In this document: in pieces, positions 1-13,000 of the stretch
Position numbering within the stretch: position 1 is the stretch's first letter
Layout: each line of letters starts with the position of its first letter
NCBI RefSeq assembly: GCF_048771995.1
Contig: NC_133028.1
Coordinates: forward strand, 6,879,501 to 6,943,500
Direction of reading: 5' to 3'
Length of the DNA: 64,000 nt
Source: Taeniopygia guttata
Lineage: Eukaryota; Chordata; Aves; Passeriformes; Estrildidae
The notes under the pieces: model-generated
Databases searched by the model: none
Seen by the model: only the letters and a program-made list of their open reading frames with translations
Told to the model about the DNA's origin: nothing
Position numbers and translations under genes: made by a program

Positions 1-182
1 ATGGAACTCAATGCATCTTTCTGACATCTCAAGAGCAATAAGAGCTATTGATATTTAAACATTTTATTAAAAAAAATTCCTGTAAATCTTCAGCACTCAA
101 CTTCCTGGGTTATAAAAAAATCAGAGCATTTAGCACCAATATGTATTTCTAAATGCAATATATTGTTATAATTTCTAAGTGA

Positions 183-465
183 ATCATGGAATGGGGTTGA
201 AAAGGACCTGAAAGATCATCTCATGCCAACTCTCTACCATGGGCAAGGAAAGGTTTCACCAGACCAAGTTGCTCCAAGCCCTGTCCAACCTGACCTTGGA
301 CATTTCCAGGGATGGAGAATCTCACCTTCTCTGGGCAACCTGTGCCAGGGCCTCACCACCCTCACAGTAAAGGATTGTTTCCTATTATCTAACCTCAATT
401 TCCCTGCTTTCAGTTTGAACCCCTTACTCCTTGTTCTATCCCTGCAGTTCCTGATCAATGAACAT
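183..465 (-). mobile_element. CR1 LINE 3' fragment
   Basis: The left end reads as the reverse complement of a CR1 3' terminus (TCATGGAATGGGGTTGAAAAGG, then GACC...AAAGATCATC). It continues through the family's conserved blocks CCAACCTGACCTTGGACA, TTCCAGGGATGG and CACCACCCTCACAGTAAAG. The copy is 5'-truncated, as usual for CR1, and moderately diverged. Confidence 0.88.
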
Positions 466-664
466 CAATAGCAAGACTGATTTATTACTGCACAAAAAAA
501 AAAGTGAACTTCAGGTTTTACATTTTTAAAAGTGTATTTTAAAAATGCAATCCCTGTCAAACTTGACTTTCATCAAATGCAATAAGGACCCCACGCAAAA
601 TAAAGGGGTTTGTGATAAAGTGATCGTTTTTAAACTAAAGGTGTATATTGAGTCTCTACCACTA
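466..664. other. No feature seen
   Basis: AT-rich spacer between two oppositely oriented CR1 copies, with a short A run near 495-505. Confidence 0.6.
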
Positions 665-862
665 TGAAACAAAGGAAAATGTTCTTCACTTAGAGGGTGG
701 TCAAGTGCTGGCACAGGCTGCCCAGGGAAGAGATGGAATCACCATCCCTGGGAGTATTCAAAAGACATGTAGCTGTGGCACCTGGGGACATTAATGGCTG
801 TGCTGGGTTAGTGGCTGGACTTGGATCTTAGAGGTTTTTTACAACTTTAATGATTCAATGAT
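665..862 (+). mobile_element. CR1 LINE 3' fragment
   Basis: The stretch carries CR1 blocks in sense order: GGCACAGGCTGCCCAGGGAA, CCATCCCTGGGAGTATTCAA, a block near GTGGCACCTGGGGACATT, then a TTAGTGG...GGACTTGGATCTTAGAGG stretch and the terminal TGATTCAATGATT. It lies head-to-head, 200 bases from the opposite-strand copy at 183-465. Confidence 0.88.
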
Positions 863-3526
863 TTTTAGAGGTAATACTTTTTATACATATAAAATCTATA
901 TATCCTCTATAAATCCAACTCTCAATAAAACATTTGTATTCCAATTTTGCACAATGTCTTTGCTCAGATCACATCTTGCTTGTGCACAAATTCTGCTTCT
1001 GAATGATACCAGGTATCAGCAAAGATAATTGTCACATATCAATCAAACATCACACAAAAAGGCAGTTAAACTGACAAAATAGGACCTGAATGATGGAATA
1101 CTAAATTAAAACTCAAGAACTAATGGAAATAAGATTCTTGACTACCTTGACTTCCCTTATGTTTGTTATGGTCTGATAGCAGACTATTACAGTGTTAGTC
1201 AAAAATAATCTAGTTTTATATTTATTTTATATATGTGTGTCTAAATTTTCAAATATCCTCATAAAAAACCTCCCACTGTGCTAATGCAATAGGCACTTTA
1301 AAAAAACTTACTGGCTATTTAGATTCAGAGTCATTCTAATTTTAATGTAAGACCATCTGACTCATATGTTCATTCAAACATATTCATGTTTCTAGAGTTA
1401 CACCTGCTACTCACAAGAGACAGGACAGAAAAAAAGCAAATAACAAATACCTTCTTTTCAAGTCCATATTCAATTTGTACTACTTACACTATTGTTTTCC
1501 TTCAGTGAGCAATTCCCTTAAAAGCTTAATTTTTTAACGAACTTGGTTTTCAGGCAAATAAATATAGCTTCCAGAAATTATTTGAGGAACAACTATTAAT
1601 CTCTTTAGTACTGGAAAATGTAGTTATAAACTAAACATTAACCTGAAAATACGCTGGACAATCACTATGGAAATAAATGAGCATTTAAGGTAGCACATCC
1701 CTTAATAGAAAGGATGTAACCCAGAATACAGAATTAATGGGAAAGTTCTCCAGTTCCATTGAAAAATTGAAATTTAAACCAAAGGCAAACTTATAATGAA
1801 TTTTGGAAAAAGACCTTCCTACAGCAAGATCACTAATTGCTTTCAAGTTTTTTTTTAATAGACAAAGTAATAAAGCCTCCATATAAAATATAACTGTAAA
1901 ATTCCTATGTTATCAAAAGAATTGTACAGTAATTCATCTAGGCAGTTCTCACTCTAATACCACTTTATGATTACTGAGGTTAAAAATGGGATCATGAAAT
2001 AAAGAAGATTAATTTCTCAAAAGTTTTTACAGCTGAAAGTGGACACTAAAGATTAACTACAAAGACAAGAAATCTAGGTCTAACAAGGATGAGAAATTTA
2101 GCCCATCTGTATTACATTGAGTATTACTGTATGCATTATTCCTGGCTTTTCATCAAACTCTGACCCTTATAAACATCCTTTTTGTTTAAAGCTTTAAAGA
2201 CTACAGCTGTTCTTATTACTGGTTTTGGAAACCACCACTCAAAACCTTTAAAATGGAACATATCTGAAAAGACTGCAAAACTGATATTTACCAAAAAAAG
2301 CTTATAACTAAAGTAAACTTTCAACATTCTGAAGATGAAAATAGCAAGAACAAATAATCAGGGTAAACATAACTAGCTTAAGAAAACTTCAGGAAGAAAC
2401 TATGAAATGTGGAAAAATGATTTAAAGATTATATACCAGGTATTAGTGAATATTGAAATATAAGGCACAGAAGGCTTTTCTCCTCTGAAAAGAAAAAGAA
2501 GGAACTGTACACTGGGATTCGAATGTATCATACCTGCTGCTTATTCTGAAAGTTAAATTGGAATGAATTCCAAAATAACTTGGAATAACCAGCTATAAAA
2601 TTACAGTAAGAAAATGTTGGCATTCATTTAATTCATCTGTTCCAACCCTTTTACTGAAGCAGTAGAACAAAGTTATACCAATGTCTATGTTCTAAAAACA
2701 GAAATAAAAAACCACACTGTACAGATTCTAAATAAGCACATGTATCAGAAATTAGAAAGGAATTTCTGTAGCTACAAACTAGCAACCGCTCCTCCTCCAC
2801 GTATTTTATGTTTTAATGCTCCGATATATAATGACAAATGTACAAGAGAGCATGTCTCATGGTTTATGACCTAAAATAAGCTTGGCAATCAATTTCTATC
2901 TGAAGCAATCTTATTGCAGTTCTTATAATAAAAATTATAACAAACAGAATCAGAAGCAGAGCAGCTTTATTGCTCTGAGGTTGCACCTGAGATAACCTGG
3001 GAGGAAATGTAAGAATGAATAAGAAGATTAATAAGGCAAAATGGCTCAAAACCTTACTCTGTGACACGCTGCTCATTACCACTAAAGAGAAGTTTTTAGC
3101 TATTAAACCATTGCCTATCCATCGCTACAGTAGGCCAGAAGTTCTGCTGGCCAACCAGAGGCTGCAGGACTCCAGTGCACAGCCCAGAATAATTTTAATT
3201 TTATACAACCACAGCTGGCTTAGGCAATGTCTAGAAGTACACCCTCAACATTCTGGCAGCTTCAGGGAAAACTCAGGACAGCCATCCAAGCAATTTGCTT
3301 TTATGTCATAAAATAACCTGTGGAGTTTTGTATACCCAAAGTGAACTATTACTTCAGGGCCAATCTGTCTTCCCAAGAGGTATGGAATGCTGCTGGAACT
3401 CTTCATTTTTGACATTTATTTGATCTTCAAATCTCAAGTACATTTGTACAGCTCCAAATATAATCTAACTGAAGCTCTTTAGGCTACTCCTCTGGGAATG
3501 TTCCAATGAAATTCACAAGTCCGCTG
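863..3526. other. Non-coding AT-rich stretch, nothing recognised
   Basis: No conserved exon, RNA gene or named repeat was seen on either strand. Short open frames here have no coding-like residue pattern. Confidence 0.6.
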
Positions 3527-3770
3527 TCATAGAATCACAGAAGATTTGGATTTAAACATCAGCTTGTTCCAACCCTCCTGCTGTGGGCAGGGACACTTCC
3601 CACTACACCAGCGTGTTCAGAGCTCCATCCAACCTGGCCTTGGACACTTCCAGGGATGGAGCAGCCACAGCTTCTCTGGACAAGCTGTGCCTCATCACCC
3701 TCTGGGTGAAGAACCTTTCTAAAATCCAACCTAAACCTTTCCTGACACAACTTCAGGCCATTTTCTCTTA
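3527..3770 (-). mobile_element. CR1 LINE 3' fragment
   Basis: Starts with TCATAGAATCACAG, the complement of a CR1 3' tail, and continues with TTCCAACCCTCCTGC, CCATCCAACCTGGCCTTGGA and TTCCAGGGATGGAGCAGCCA. The inner part is diverged and the element fades near 3770. Confidence 0.88.
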
Positions 3771-6700
3771 GTATCTGCCATCCCAGTGCACGTGCCTGTG
3801 TACCTGCACCTCATTCCTGGCAAGAGGTTTAGAAAAAGGTAAGATCTGCAGTTTGCAGACCCCCAGCACAGACCTATAAGGCCTGGTCCTATGTTTAGAG
3901 CAAAGAGCAGCTTAAACAACAATAGTATGATTGCTTGGAAAATTTGTGCAATGTCTTCTGCCAACCTGCTGCCAAAAATGTAATGCAGCTAAACATCTGC
4001 ATCCTCAAAATGAAGGTGCAAAGATGGAGAGGTCCCTGGGTAAACTGCAAAGTCTTCCAGAAACAACACAAAGACTTCTTTTCCCAGAGGTCAGAATTCT
4101 AATTCAAGAGATCAGGTATTCCCACCTGTGGGACAAAAAAAAACAAACCAAAAAAACAACCAAAAAACCCCACCCTAAACACCAAATTACTTGCAGTACT
4201 ACATCTACTTTTCAGGACTAAAATCTACATAAAACCTCAGAGGAAAAGCAGTTTTACTAGTTTATTAAAAATTACTACTCAGAAAACCTCCCCTCTTTCT
4301 TCCTACCAGCAATGAGGCAGAATTGCACTTTAGAAATGTTCAGTAGAGTGGATTTTCAGGTGATCTCACATTTATTACACAAGCTTAAAGCAGAGCACCA
4401 TACCTAACAAAATGAGATTCAAGTGATTCTGCCTGTATGCTTCTGATTCAGAATAATTTAGAGTCCATTTACTTTCCAACTGTTTTAAAGATTTTTGTCT
4501 GAAGAAGAAATCAGAGGGGGAAAAGGACTCAAAAAAGACATGAGTACAGGCACCACAGGACTCCCTGGCTGCACATCATCCAGCAGAAAGAGCTCTGAAG
4601 AATATGACAGCCAGTCCTCTGATCTGTGATTCCTTGATGTCTCCTCCCAAAGCACTTACTTCAGTTTCAAGTAACAAGATGAAGATGATACTTTTTTCCC
4701 AGTCCTGGAGTCCAACACTAAAGTCCTTCAGTAGACTAATACAAATTAAAATAAAATCAGTCCCTTTGTAAAGACCTAAGACCTCAAATATGTAATAAAA
4801 AGCCCCATTGTATCAGTATCTACTAGCATTGATTTAAGTTTCTTTGAATTGAGCAAAGCCAAATATTAAGTTTTTATTTCTTTGCTTTAAATGCTTCTAC
4901 ATAAGAGCAAAGACATTTTATTTATATAGTTATCCCTGGAGAGAGAGCTCAAGTTATTTTTTTAAAGACGGTGAGACTCTGAGCTTCAGACACCTATATA
5001 AGATGCATTAAAAACCCTTAAAGAAGCATTTATATTCAAATATTAGTGTGATAATACTCATACTGTCAACAAGGGAAACTGAATCTGCAAGCCATGAAAA
5101 ACTTTGGAGGTCACCAGTTCAGTGATTACTCTGCAATGATTAGAACTTTGCTTCCCCACAGCATAAATTGTCTCAGTGTACAAAAAGGAAAAAAAAGTGA
5201 GTAAAGCAGTAAAAAAGGCCCTTAGAGTTTGATATTGATTCTCTCAGAGTTGTTCCAAAGGACAGTGCTTCTTCTTGAAGACAAAATAGAGACTGTCTTC
5301 TCTTCTAGTGACAGCCACACTAACTCAGCTGTCTTCTATTGAAAAACATGTCGGACTTGTGCCTGCTACAACAGGGTTTTTTCCACCCAGAAAAGGCCTC
5401 AGAAATGTATTTGTAATATTTTCAGTGATTTTTTTTCCTCTCTTTCAGAAAAAAAGGTTAGCCATATTTCATTTTTACCTTTTTGTTATAGCTTCCTTGG
5501 TCCCTTTCTCAGCTACAAATGAAAGCATCATTTGTAACTGTGAAACACTAAAATGGGATTTTCTTCATTACTACCCATTATAAATACACTGAACACTGCT
5601 CAGAACTGCGCTGCACTCCAAAAATTCCTGTAGTACTTCCTTTTTGGCAAAGGAAGCTGCACCTCTACATTAACAGATGTTTTTCTTAATTAAAACCAAA
5701 ACAAAACAAAACCCCAGCTATAACAGCTATTGATTCAAGCATTTCTAGCACATTTATTGTGTCCCCCTTTTCCACATATAATTTATATGTGGTGTGTACT
5801 GTAAAAAACAAAGACATTGCAGGGCTATTCTCAAATAGCAAAGGCCTTTAAAAGTAATGTTTAACTTCTGTGACTTGTTCAATCAACTCCAATTAAATCA
5901 CTTGGTAAGAATGGATTACTCCCAGGAGGGAATACTGCACATATTGAGTCATTACACTTTTCAGGGAAAGCGACATATTCCTGTATTTAGAAAATTTATA
6001 GAATAGTGTAGTTAGTAAGAACTGATTATAGCTGTACATCATTGATAAAAACATTAATGGATTAATAGGAACTATTTCATATAAACACAATTTTCTATGG
6101 ATGAGGAAAAAAAATCAGTTCTGGAGACATGTAGTTGTGTTTATGCACCTAATAAGCTACTACCAATCTGAAGTAAAAAAAAAAAAAAATTCTGTTCTAG
6201 GCATCAATTCCTTAAGTGTTTATTAGAATCATTCCAAGTCTTTTTCTCTCTCATAGTTATAACACACTAAATCATTAAATTCAAAAGAAAAAAAATTACG
6301 AAAGATGTTTTCAGACACCCTTTGCATCCAGAAATTCCAGCCAAGATGACTTTAGACTTGTTCTTATTGTACCACCCGGGGACATGAAAGACCTGTTAAG
6401 TCATCTTAATAGAGAACTTGTCCCTGGGGTGTCTTCTGCAAGTGATACATTTCATTGACTCTGATAATAAAAGGGTCATAAGCAGAAGCAACAAATATGC
6501 AATGTAGCACTGAATGAACATTCTGGATTTATTAGAGAAAATTGAAAGCATTGCAGCACCAAAACCTAATACACCATTAAATACAGCATAAAACACAATA
6601 AATACCTCTATACCTTACTTTTATTATATATTTTACGAATATTTTAAGCCACAGTACATTAAGCTATTTTACACCCAGCATGGGGCTCTGCAGGTGATAC

Positions 6701-9061
6701 GTGAGAGCTCCATCTTATTTTCTCCTCCTCAGAATGTTCTTATTTATATTTCATATGCAGTTTGTCACAATTTAATTTAAATAGCTGTTAAATAACTGTT
6801 AATCTGGTCCTAAACCCATTATATGCTTTTATATCACATTCAAGAAGTACTTTGAACATCCAAGTTGGTTTTCTGCATACATACCTAAAATTATAAAGAT
6901 TTTAAGACAGCAGCCAGTACCTATCATTAGAACACATTCTAGCAAACACATTCTAAGCAAAGTGTAATAACATTTGTAGAAAGCACAAGATTCAGTGTTC
7001 AGCATGAAGAGTAAAGACTGATGTTGAGAAATGTTTCTTTTTTGTAAGTTGATAGGATAAACACATCCCTGAAACATTCTGTCCATGGCAGGAGACTAAA
7101 AAAAAAAAAATTAATGCCAAATTAGTTGTTCAATGCTGACAGAGTGAATGAGACTTTGCCCAAAAAAAATGTCACATGAATTAGAAAAATTCTGTAAAAA
7201 AATGAGCTTAGTACTAGATCTTTGTGAAGAATGCACCTCAAACTTCTAAATGGAGATAAACACTGTCCACTAAAGGCACTCTCAAATAGTGATGGACAAA
7301 AAGAAGCCACCCTTAAATGCAACTCTGGAAATGCAGCAGGAAAGGCTAAAGTGCACATCCTCCAAATATCTGTTAGTCTGAAACCTTTTGAAAGTAATGC
7401 AAGTAAAAAAGTAAATGAGTAACATGAAGAACTTAATGTATATTCAAACACTGACTTCTCCTATATTCAATAGCTGACAAAAGGCTTGACCAATTTAGCC
7501 TCTAACAACAAAGAAACAGAACAAAAAAAAGCAAAATCGGATCATACAAACCAGAAAAAAAAGGAAAAACAACCACAACTCAAGCTGCTACTGGACTGTT
7601 GTATCTTTGGGAGCTTTTTTTTTACTTCTCAGAGATATTGGATTGTGTCATGACCAAGTGGTGCAGCTTTATTGAGTTTAAAACAGCAAAGATTAATGCA
7701 ATACAACAGCCTTTATGAACTTGCCAGCAGTGTAAGGGCTGGAACTGGAAATTCAAGAGACAAACATAACCACAAGGATGCCCATGCATCAACTGCTGCA
7801 TCCAGGAGGTTTTCACATGAACATTTTTTGCTTGATTTGGGGTTTTTTTTATACTATATATGCTTTTAACTGAACGGCAACATTTAGTCTAATTCCAAGA
7901 ACTGGACTTACTCAATTCTGTTTATTTTTTCTCTGCTCATTCTGAAGAATAATACTAGCCATTTCTAGATCCATAACTTATAAAAGCTTTAGATCTTTGT
8001 CTGTGATTAAGCTTTCTGCTGATTGCATTTATACAGGACAGGTACAACAGACATGTTGTGCAGCAAAAAAAAAAAAAAAAAAAGCAGAGGCTTTAAAAAA
8101 AAAATCAAACTCAGTAAACTTTCAAGACTTTGAACCACTGACACCTCACCTTTTGTCCTGTAAGACAGAATAAAGGTAACCAAAATAAGATGGATCATGT
8201 AAATGCCTCCAAAAGTAAGTGCCTGCCTATGATGCATCAAAATAAATGTTCTTCCCTGTTAACTATGTGGAAAATACCATCCTGATGACTTCTGTTAGCT
8301 ATTGCTATATTTTCTGCTTCAAAAGCATTCATAAACTATTCAAAAAACCACATGTGGGAAAATGCAGCTGTTTTTCAGAACATTAATACTACATTCCTAT
8401 ATATCTAAGTCAATTGATTTGATTCTTTACCAGCAATATAGATAAACACAAAAATAAACTATTTTGTGAACATTCTGCAGTTCCTCTGAGAGCAGCTGTT
8501 ACTGTAAACATGTTTTGCTAGAGGCAAACTCTGTTCTTTCTCTTTTCATGTAATTCCTGCCTTCCTCTAATTTTCAAGGTTGCTTTAGTGGGAATAAAAC
8601 AATAGCTAGCCAAGCCAGATAGCACTGTAGTTTAAGTTTTCCCAAAATGTTTCCCCACACAGTAATACATATTTTATACACAAAAATCTTCTTCCAGCTC
8701 ATGAGAATGCAAGGTTTGATTCAATTCTTGGGTTTGTTGTGGTTTGTTTTTTTTTTTCAGGGAAAGCTTTTACAAACCATCACAAACTGCACCACTAGTG
8801 TACTGAAGCTACTCAATACTAACATGCAGTTTTCTGCATGAGAATTTTGAATTACTGTATGAATTCTGCTTCAGTGACAGTTTAGTTCATATAAATATTT
8901 TATTATCAAAACAAAGAAGAAAAGTTCTAGTTATTTTTCTAGAAAATCAAGCAAAACACTTACACTGAAGGGGAATCGGTGCAAGAAGAAATTTAATATG
9001 GCAGAGATCTTACACCCATACACACACTGATTATTTCAGCATTTCCTAAGATTGTATGTGA
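3771..9061. other. Non-coding AT-rich stretch with simple A-runs
   Basis: No supported gene. An A-rich C/A tract lies near 4130-4170 and A runs lie near 6177-6190 and 7099-7110. A 19-base A run occurs at 8065-8083 and a T-rich tract near 8743-8757. None has the target-site structure of a complete retroelement that I can see. Confidence 0.6.
8065..8083. repeat. Poly-A run (19 bases)
   Basis: Uninterrupted homopolymer in non-coding DNA. There is no recognisable retroelement body immediately to its left. Confidence 0.9.
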
Positions 9062-9150
9062 TACTTGGTGCCATGGTTTAGTTGAGGTGTGGGAGCACAG
9101 GTTGGGCTCAATGATCTTAAAGGTCTCTTCCACCTTAGTGATTCTGTGAT
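9062..9150 (+). mobile_element. CR1 LINE 3' terminus
   Basis: Reads GGTTGGGCTCAATGATCTTA, AAGGTCTCTTCCACCTTAGT, GATTCTGTGAT, which is the conserved last 80 bases of a sense CR1 including the octamer-type tail. It is severely 5'-truncated. Confidence 0.88.
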
Positions 9151-9235
9151 ATGAAATCATCTCCCACAGAAGCTCAAAAACAGATGAAGGAGAAGGTATT
9201 TATGCACCATGAACATGGACTGACCACAGACACAT

Positions 9236-10010
9236 CATGTTTTACCAGGCCAAATGCAAAAGCCCGAAGGAAGGACAAAGCCCCACACCTTGTAGCAGTC
9301 TTGGCTGGGAGGTGAGGGAGCAGGAGCCTGCACCAAGGGCTCCCACAGGTTGTAAACTGGCTACACCACTCAGCCCAAAGAGATTAAATCAGTGCCTTGG
9401 CTGTTGGCACTTAATAAGCCAAGCAGTTATTAATGTTTGAAATCCTTTTCAGCAAACCAGAGGAAGAAACAGAATACATATACAGAAAATCCAGTACAGT
9501 ATCAAGCTTGCAAAGGGGAGGATTGATATAATACAGAGATTCAGCTCAAAGGAACCTGGATAAACCAGGGGGCTGGGCCAGCAGAAGGGTACCAATTAGA
9601 AGTGGAAAATTTCACACTTGGTCCAGAGAGACCCCGTACCTCAGTACAGACCGGGAACAGACTGCAGCCCTGCTGGAAAGGTCCTGAAAGAGTCAGCTCG
9701 GGGAAAAAAAAACTATCACAGAGGCAAGCATATCTCAGCACCAGAGAGAACAACAGAGCTCAAAAGCAAAGTTGCAGCTTGCAAGGTTCACATTGGTCTC
9801 AGACCTTTTCCTCAGGGCACAGGCAGTGCAGCAGTGGAATGACTTGTCCAAAGAGATGATAGAAGCTGCACCCTGGAGATCTCCAAAATGAGGAAAAAAG
9901 CCGGAGCTGGCACAACCTCATGTTGTTAAGAGCTCTGCTCTGATGGAGAAGCTGGACAAGATATCCTGCAGAAATCCCTGAAACCCCACAGGTTTGTGAT
10001 TCTAATCTGC
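9236..10010 (+). mobile_element. Diverged CR1 LINE fragments, sense orientation
   Basis: Two diverged pieces resemble the CR1 3' coding end: 9236-9345 (CCAAATGCAAAAGCCC... then a GGCTGGGAGG block) and 9540 to about 9700 (GGGCTGGGCCAGCAGAAGGG... then CAGTACAGACCGGGA and CCTGCTGGAAAGG). The end near 9940-10005 resembles a CR1 3' terminus (AGAAGCTGGACAAGATATCC ... GTTTGTGATTCTAA). This is probably one old insertion, rearranged or strongly mutated. The open frames at 9600-9860 are relics of its sequence rather than genes. Confidence 0.55.
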
Positions 10011-13000
10011 AAGAACCCTTTACAAAAATTCTTCCATAACTTAAGACGTTTTCCCTCAGCAATGTTCTCTGTATTAGCCAAGAGAAGTCTATTTTCACAT
10101 CTAATTTATCTAGAGTAAGAGATTTTCTTATGCAAGTACAATCAACCTCTGCTAAAACTAAACTTGTTAGCTATTTCAAGTACTGTTATTGAGAAAAATG
10201 CCTCCAGGTTTCAGCTGTTAACTAACTGGTCTAACTAATCCAAAGCAATATTGCTGTTGGGTGAACGAATGTCTGTGATAGTTGCTGTGCCCAAGCAAAA
10301 AAAGAAGAGCTGCAAATTTTCCTTATCCTCCTCTAAAGCTTTTGTCTGTGAGAAATGTTCAGCATTAACTGAAAGGCTGACCTTAGACTAATTGATTTAT
10401 TGGCTAGTGGCACAGCAAAATATCTCAGTCTCCTGAGGACAAACCTTGGCTGCATGGCAGCAGGATTGGTTGGTTTTGGTTTTTTTAGCTGAACATTAGT
10501 ATGTATCTCTCTGGTATGAAAGACAAAATTAAGTCTTGGTCACAATAGACACCATCAACATCACATTTGAGACACTGGAACCAATTTTAGGCTCAGGCTT
10601 CTTCAGGTGCTCACATTCAAGCAAGGTGATTGACAAACAGTGCTTATTCCAAGGTTTATAATTCTATGTAACTAAAAATCTAGTCCCAGCTAGAACAGAC
10701 ACTTCCATTATTTCATTGTGTGGGTTTTTCTGATCTGAAAACACATTCCCTTTTTATAGCCTCCACCATGCTACCATAAAGTTGGCTTAGCTTTTGAATA
10801 TTTCACCCCTTTTTGCCCTCAGTTCTCAACTACACTGAACACAAATTACTAGTCTGCACTCTGAAGACTTCTATAAAATTTCCTAATGACAACTACTGCC
10901 TCTCACTCAGCAGAAGGGAATTACCTTACGTTTTCCCAAACCTATGAAGCCAGACTCCACCAAAACACCTGTGGCATTTTCAACAAGCAGCCCTGAGCCT
11001 TCTGCTGTGAGATGTCTCCCCCACACTTGAGACCAGTTCCCACACAAACATCAGCAAATTCATTCAGCTACAGTGGTTCATAACTTTGTACCAATTCAAA
11101 CAAACTCTAGAGCACCTCAAATGCCCAGGTAGGCACCCTCAGAGATCAACTATTAAAGAAGATGCTTCACAAGAAAAAAGGTAGAGAAAGATTTAGCACC
11201 ATCCACATTTTTTATACAGCACCCCAAAATGCTTTACTTTATCTGAAGGATTAAAACCCATACCTCTCACCTACTAAAAGTGTTTAGGACAAACCAAGTC
11301 TAGAATAGGCTGTCTTCTACCCATCTGGTTACATCTGAGGAGAAATCAAAGCTGAAAGGGGTGGGACAGAAAGTACAAGAGAGTATTCTGTAAGAAAAAA
11401 GGACACCCAGCTGAGGCACAGACCTCAGGTCTGGTTACCTGCTTTTGAAATTAGTTTCAGCATTTAGTAGAAAGCACCCAAGATATTAAAAAAAGCAAAT
11501 TTGTCAGCTCAGCGTCCAAAGCAGGTTATTCAAGATGATTACACTGCTAAAGGTAAGGAGGCAGTGTTCATTTCCCAGCTTCACGGCACACAAACAATTA
11601 ATTACTGTAAAGCCAGCATTCCTACTGCCTTATTCTCAGGCTACAGAAATATTTCTCATAAAAGTATCCCACTAAGCCAGTAAACAAATACATGTTGCCA
11701 CCTGCTAGAAACGGGAGACAACTGTTCCCAGCACACTGTGCAGAGAGCAGTGCAAATCTGCTTGTGCCATGTGTAGAAGCTGTAAACTACTTGTCTAACT
11801 TGGCAAAGAGAATATTAGGGAAACTTTACAAGTCTCTGCACTTGTTTATGATGAGACATTAATTTATATCATTCCTGATTAGATCCATGTGAATACTTTT
11901 GATCTATAAATAAGACTCCCTGTTGGACTACATGAAGCTAATTCAAAACAAGACATTCGTTTGCTGGAATGTGAGCAGCTGTGCAACAAATAATTGGGAT
12001 TGCTAGTCAAGGACTTCTATTTCAAAGTATTCCCCATGTAAACATGTTTTTTGTTGTTCTACTCTACAATTCATTATTGTATTCCTACTTACAGTATGAT
12101 ATTGTAACTCATTGATGTTATTAGAGCTGAAGGCAGAAAAATCTTTTTTCTCCTTGCAGGGGAGCCCACCAGTACTCCAGTCTCTCACAAATTATGTTTT
12201 ATCCCAGCCAGGATCACAGCACAAAGCAATACAGTTTAAACTCACAGAACACAATTACAGAATAATCATCATATGACTATAAAGAGCTTAAAAAAACCCC
12301 AAATTCTTAAATGTGCCCAATAGTGATCCTTGAAGCAGTTCTTAGTATTTTCTCCTGCATCAGAGCTTTGCATGTACGTTACACCTAGCTTATAATCTCA
12401 CTTGAAATTTCATTCCATTCCTGAAACTCAGCCATCTGTTATGCCTGAATTGCTGTATCAGTCTATCTGTTATGCTTTCCAGCAATATGAATTTCTTACT
12501 TAGTCAAGTCTCAAACATGAATTACAATTTCTCCAGTGAATAAAGTAAAATTGAAATTTCAACTCTCAGCATGATCAAACATCCTCCCACTGTCCAGATA
12601 TGTGGGCTCTGAAAACACAGATTTGTCTTCAGAACACTTTAGAAAAACAGCACTGAGATGGAGCATTTGCTTTCCCTGGCTGTAATCCTCTCTTTATTAC
12701 AATGTCCCTTGGTAGTCTCCAGTTACACACCATAGAAAGTCAAGAGCTGAAATTAATTTTTCTTTAAACTTATTGTTTGCAACAGGAAATTTCTTCAGTC
12801 ATTTCTAAGTAGGAAGTTACAACTTTTATTGATAGACTTGAAGTTGCTCAAAAATGCTCCAGGCAGTTCAGCCCACAAAAAAGTGGTTTAGGGTCACTTT
12901 TCACAGCAGCAGCTGGATTGGTTCCTGACAACTTCTTGTCCAGAGAACGTTCAGAGGCTGGCAAACATCTGGTTAGCAGCAATAGCTCTGATTATCTCTG

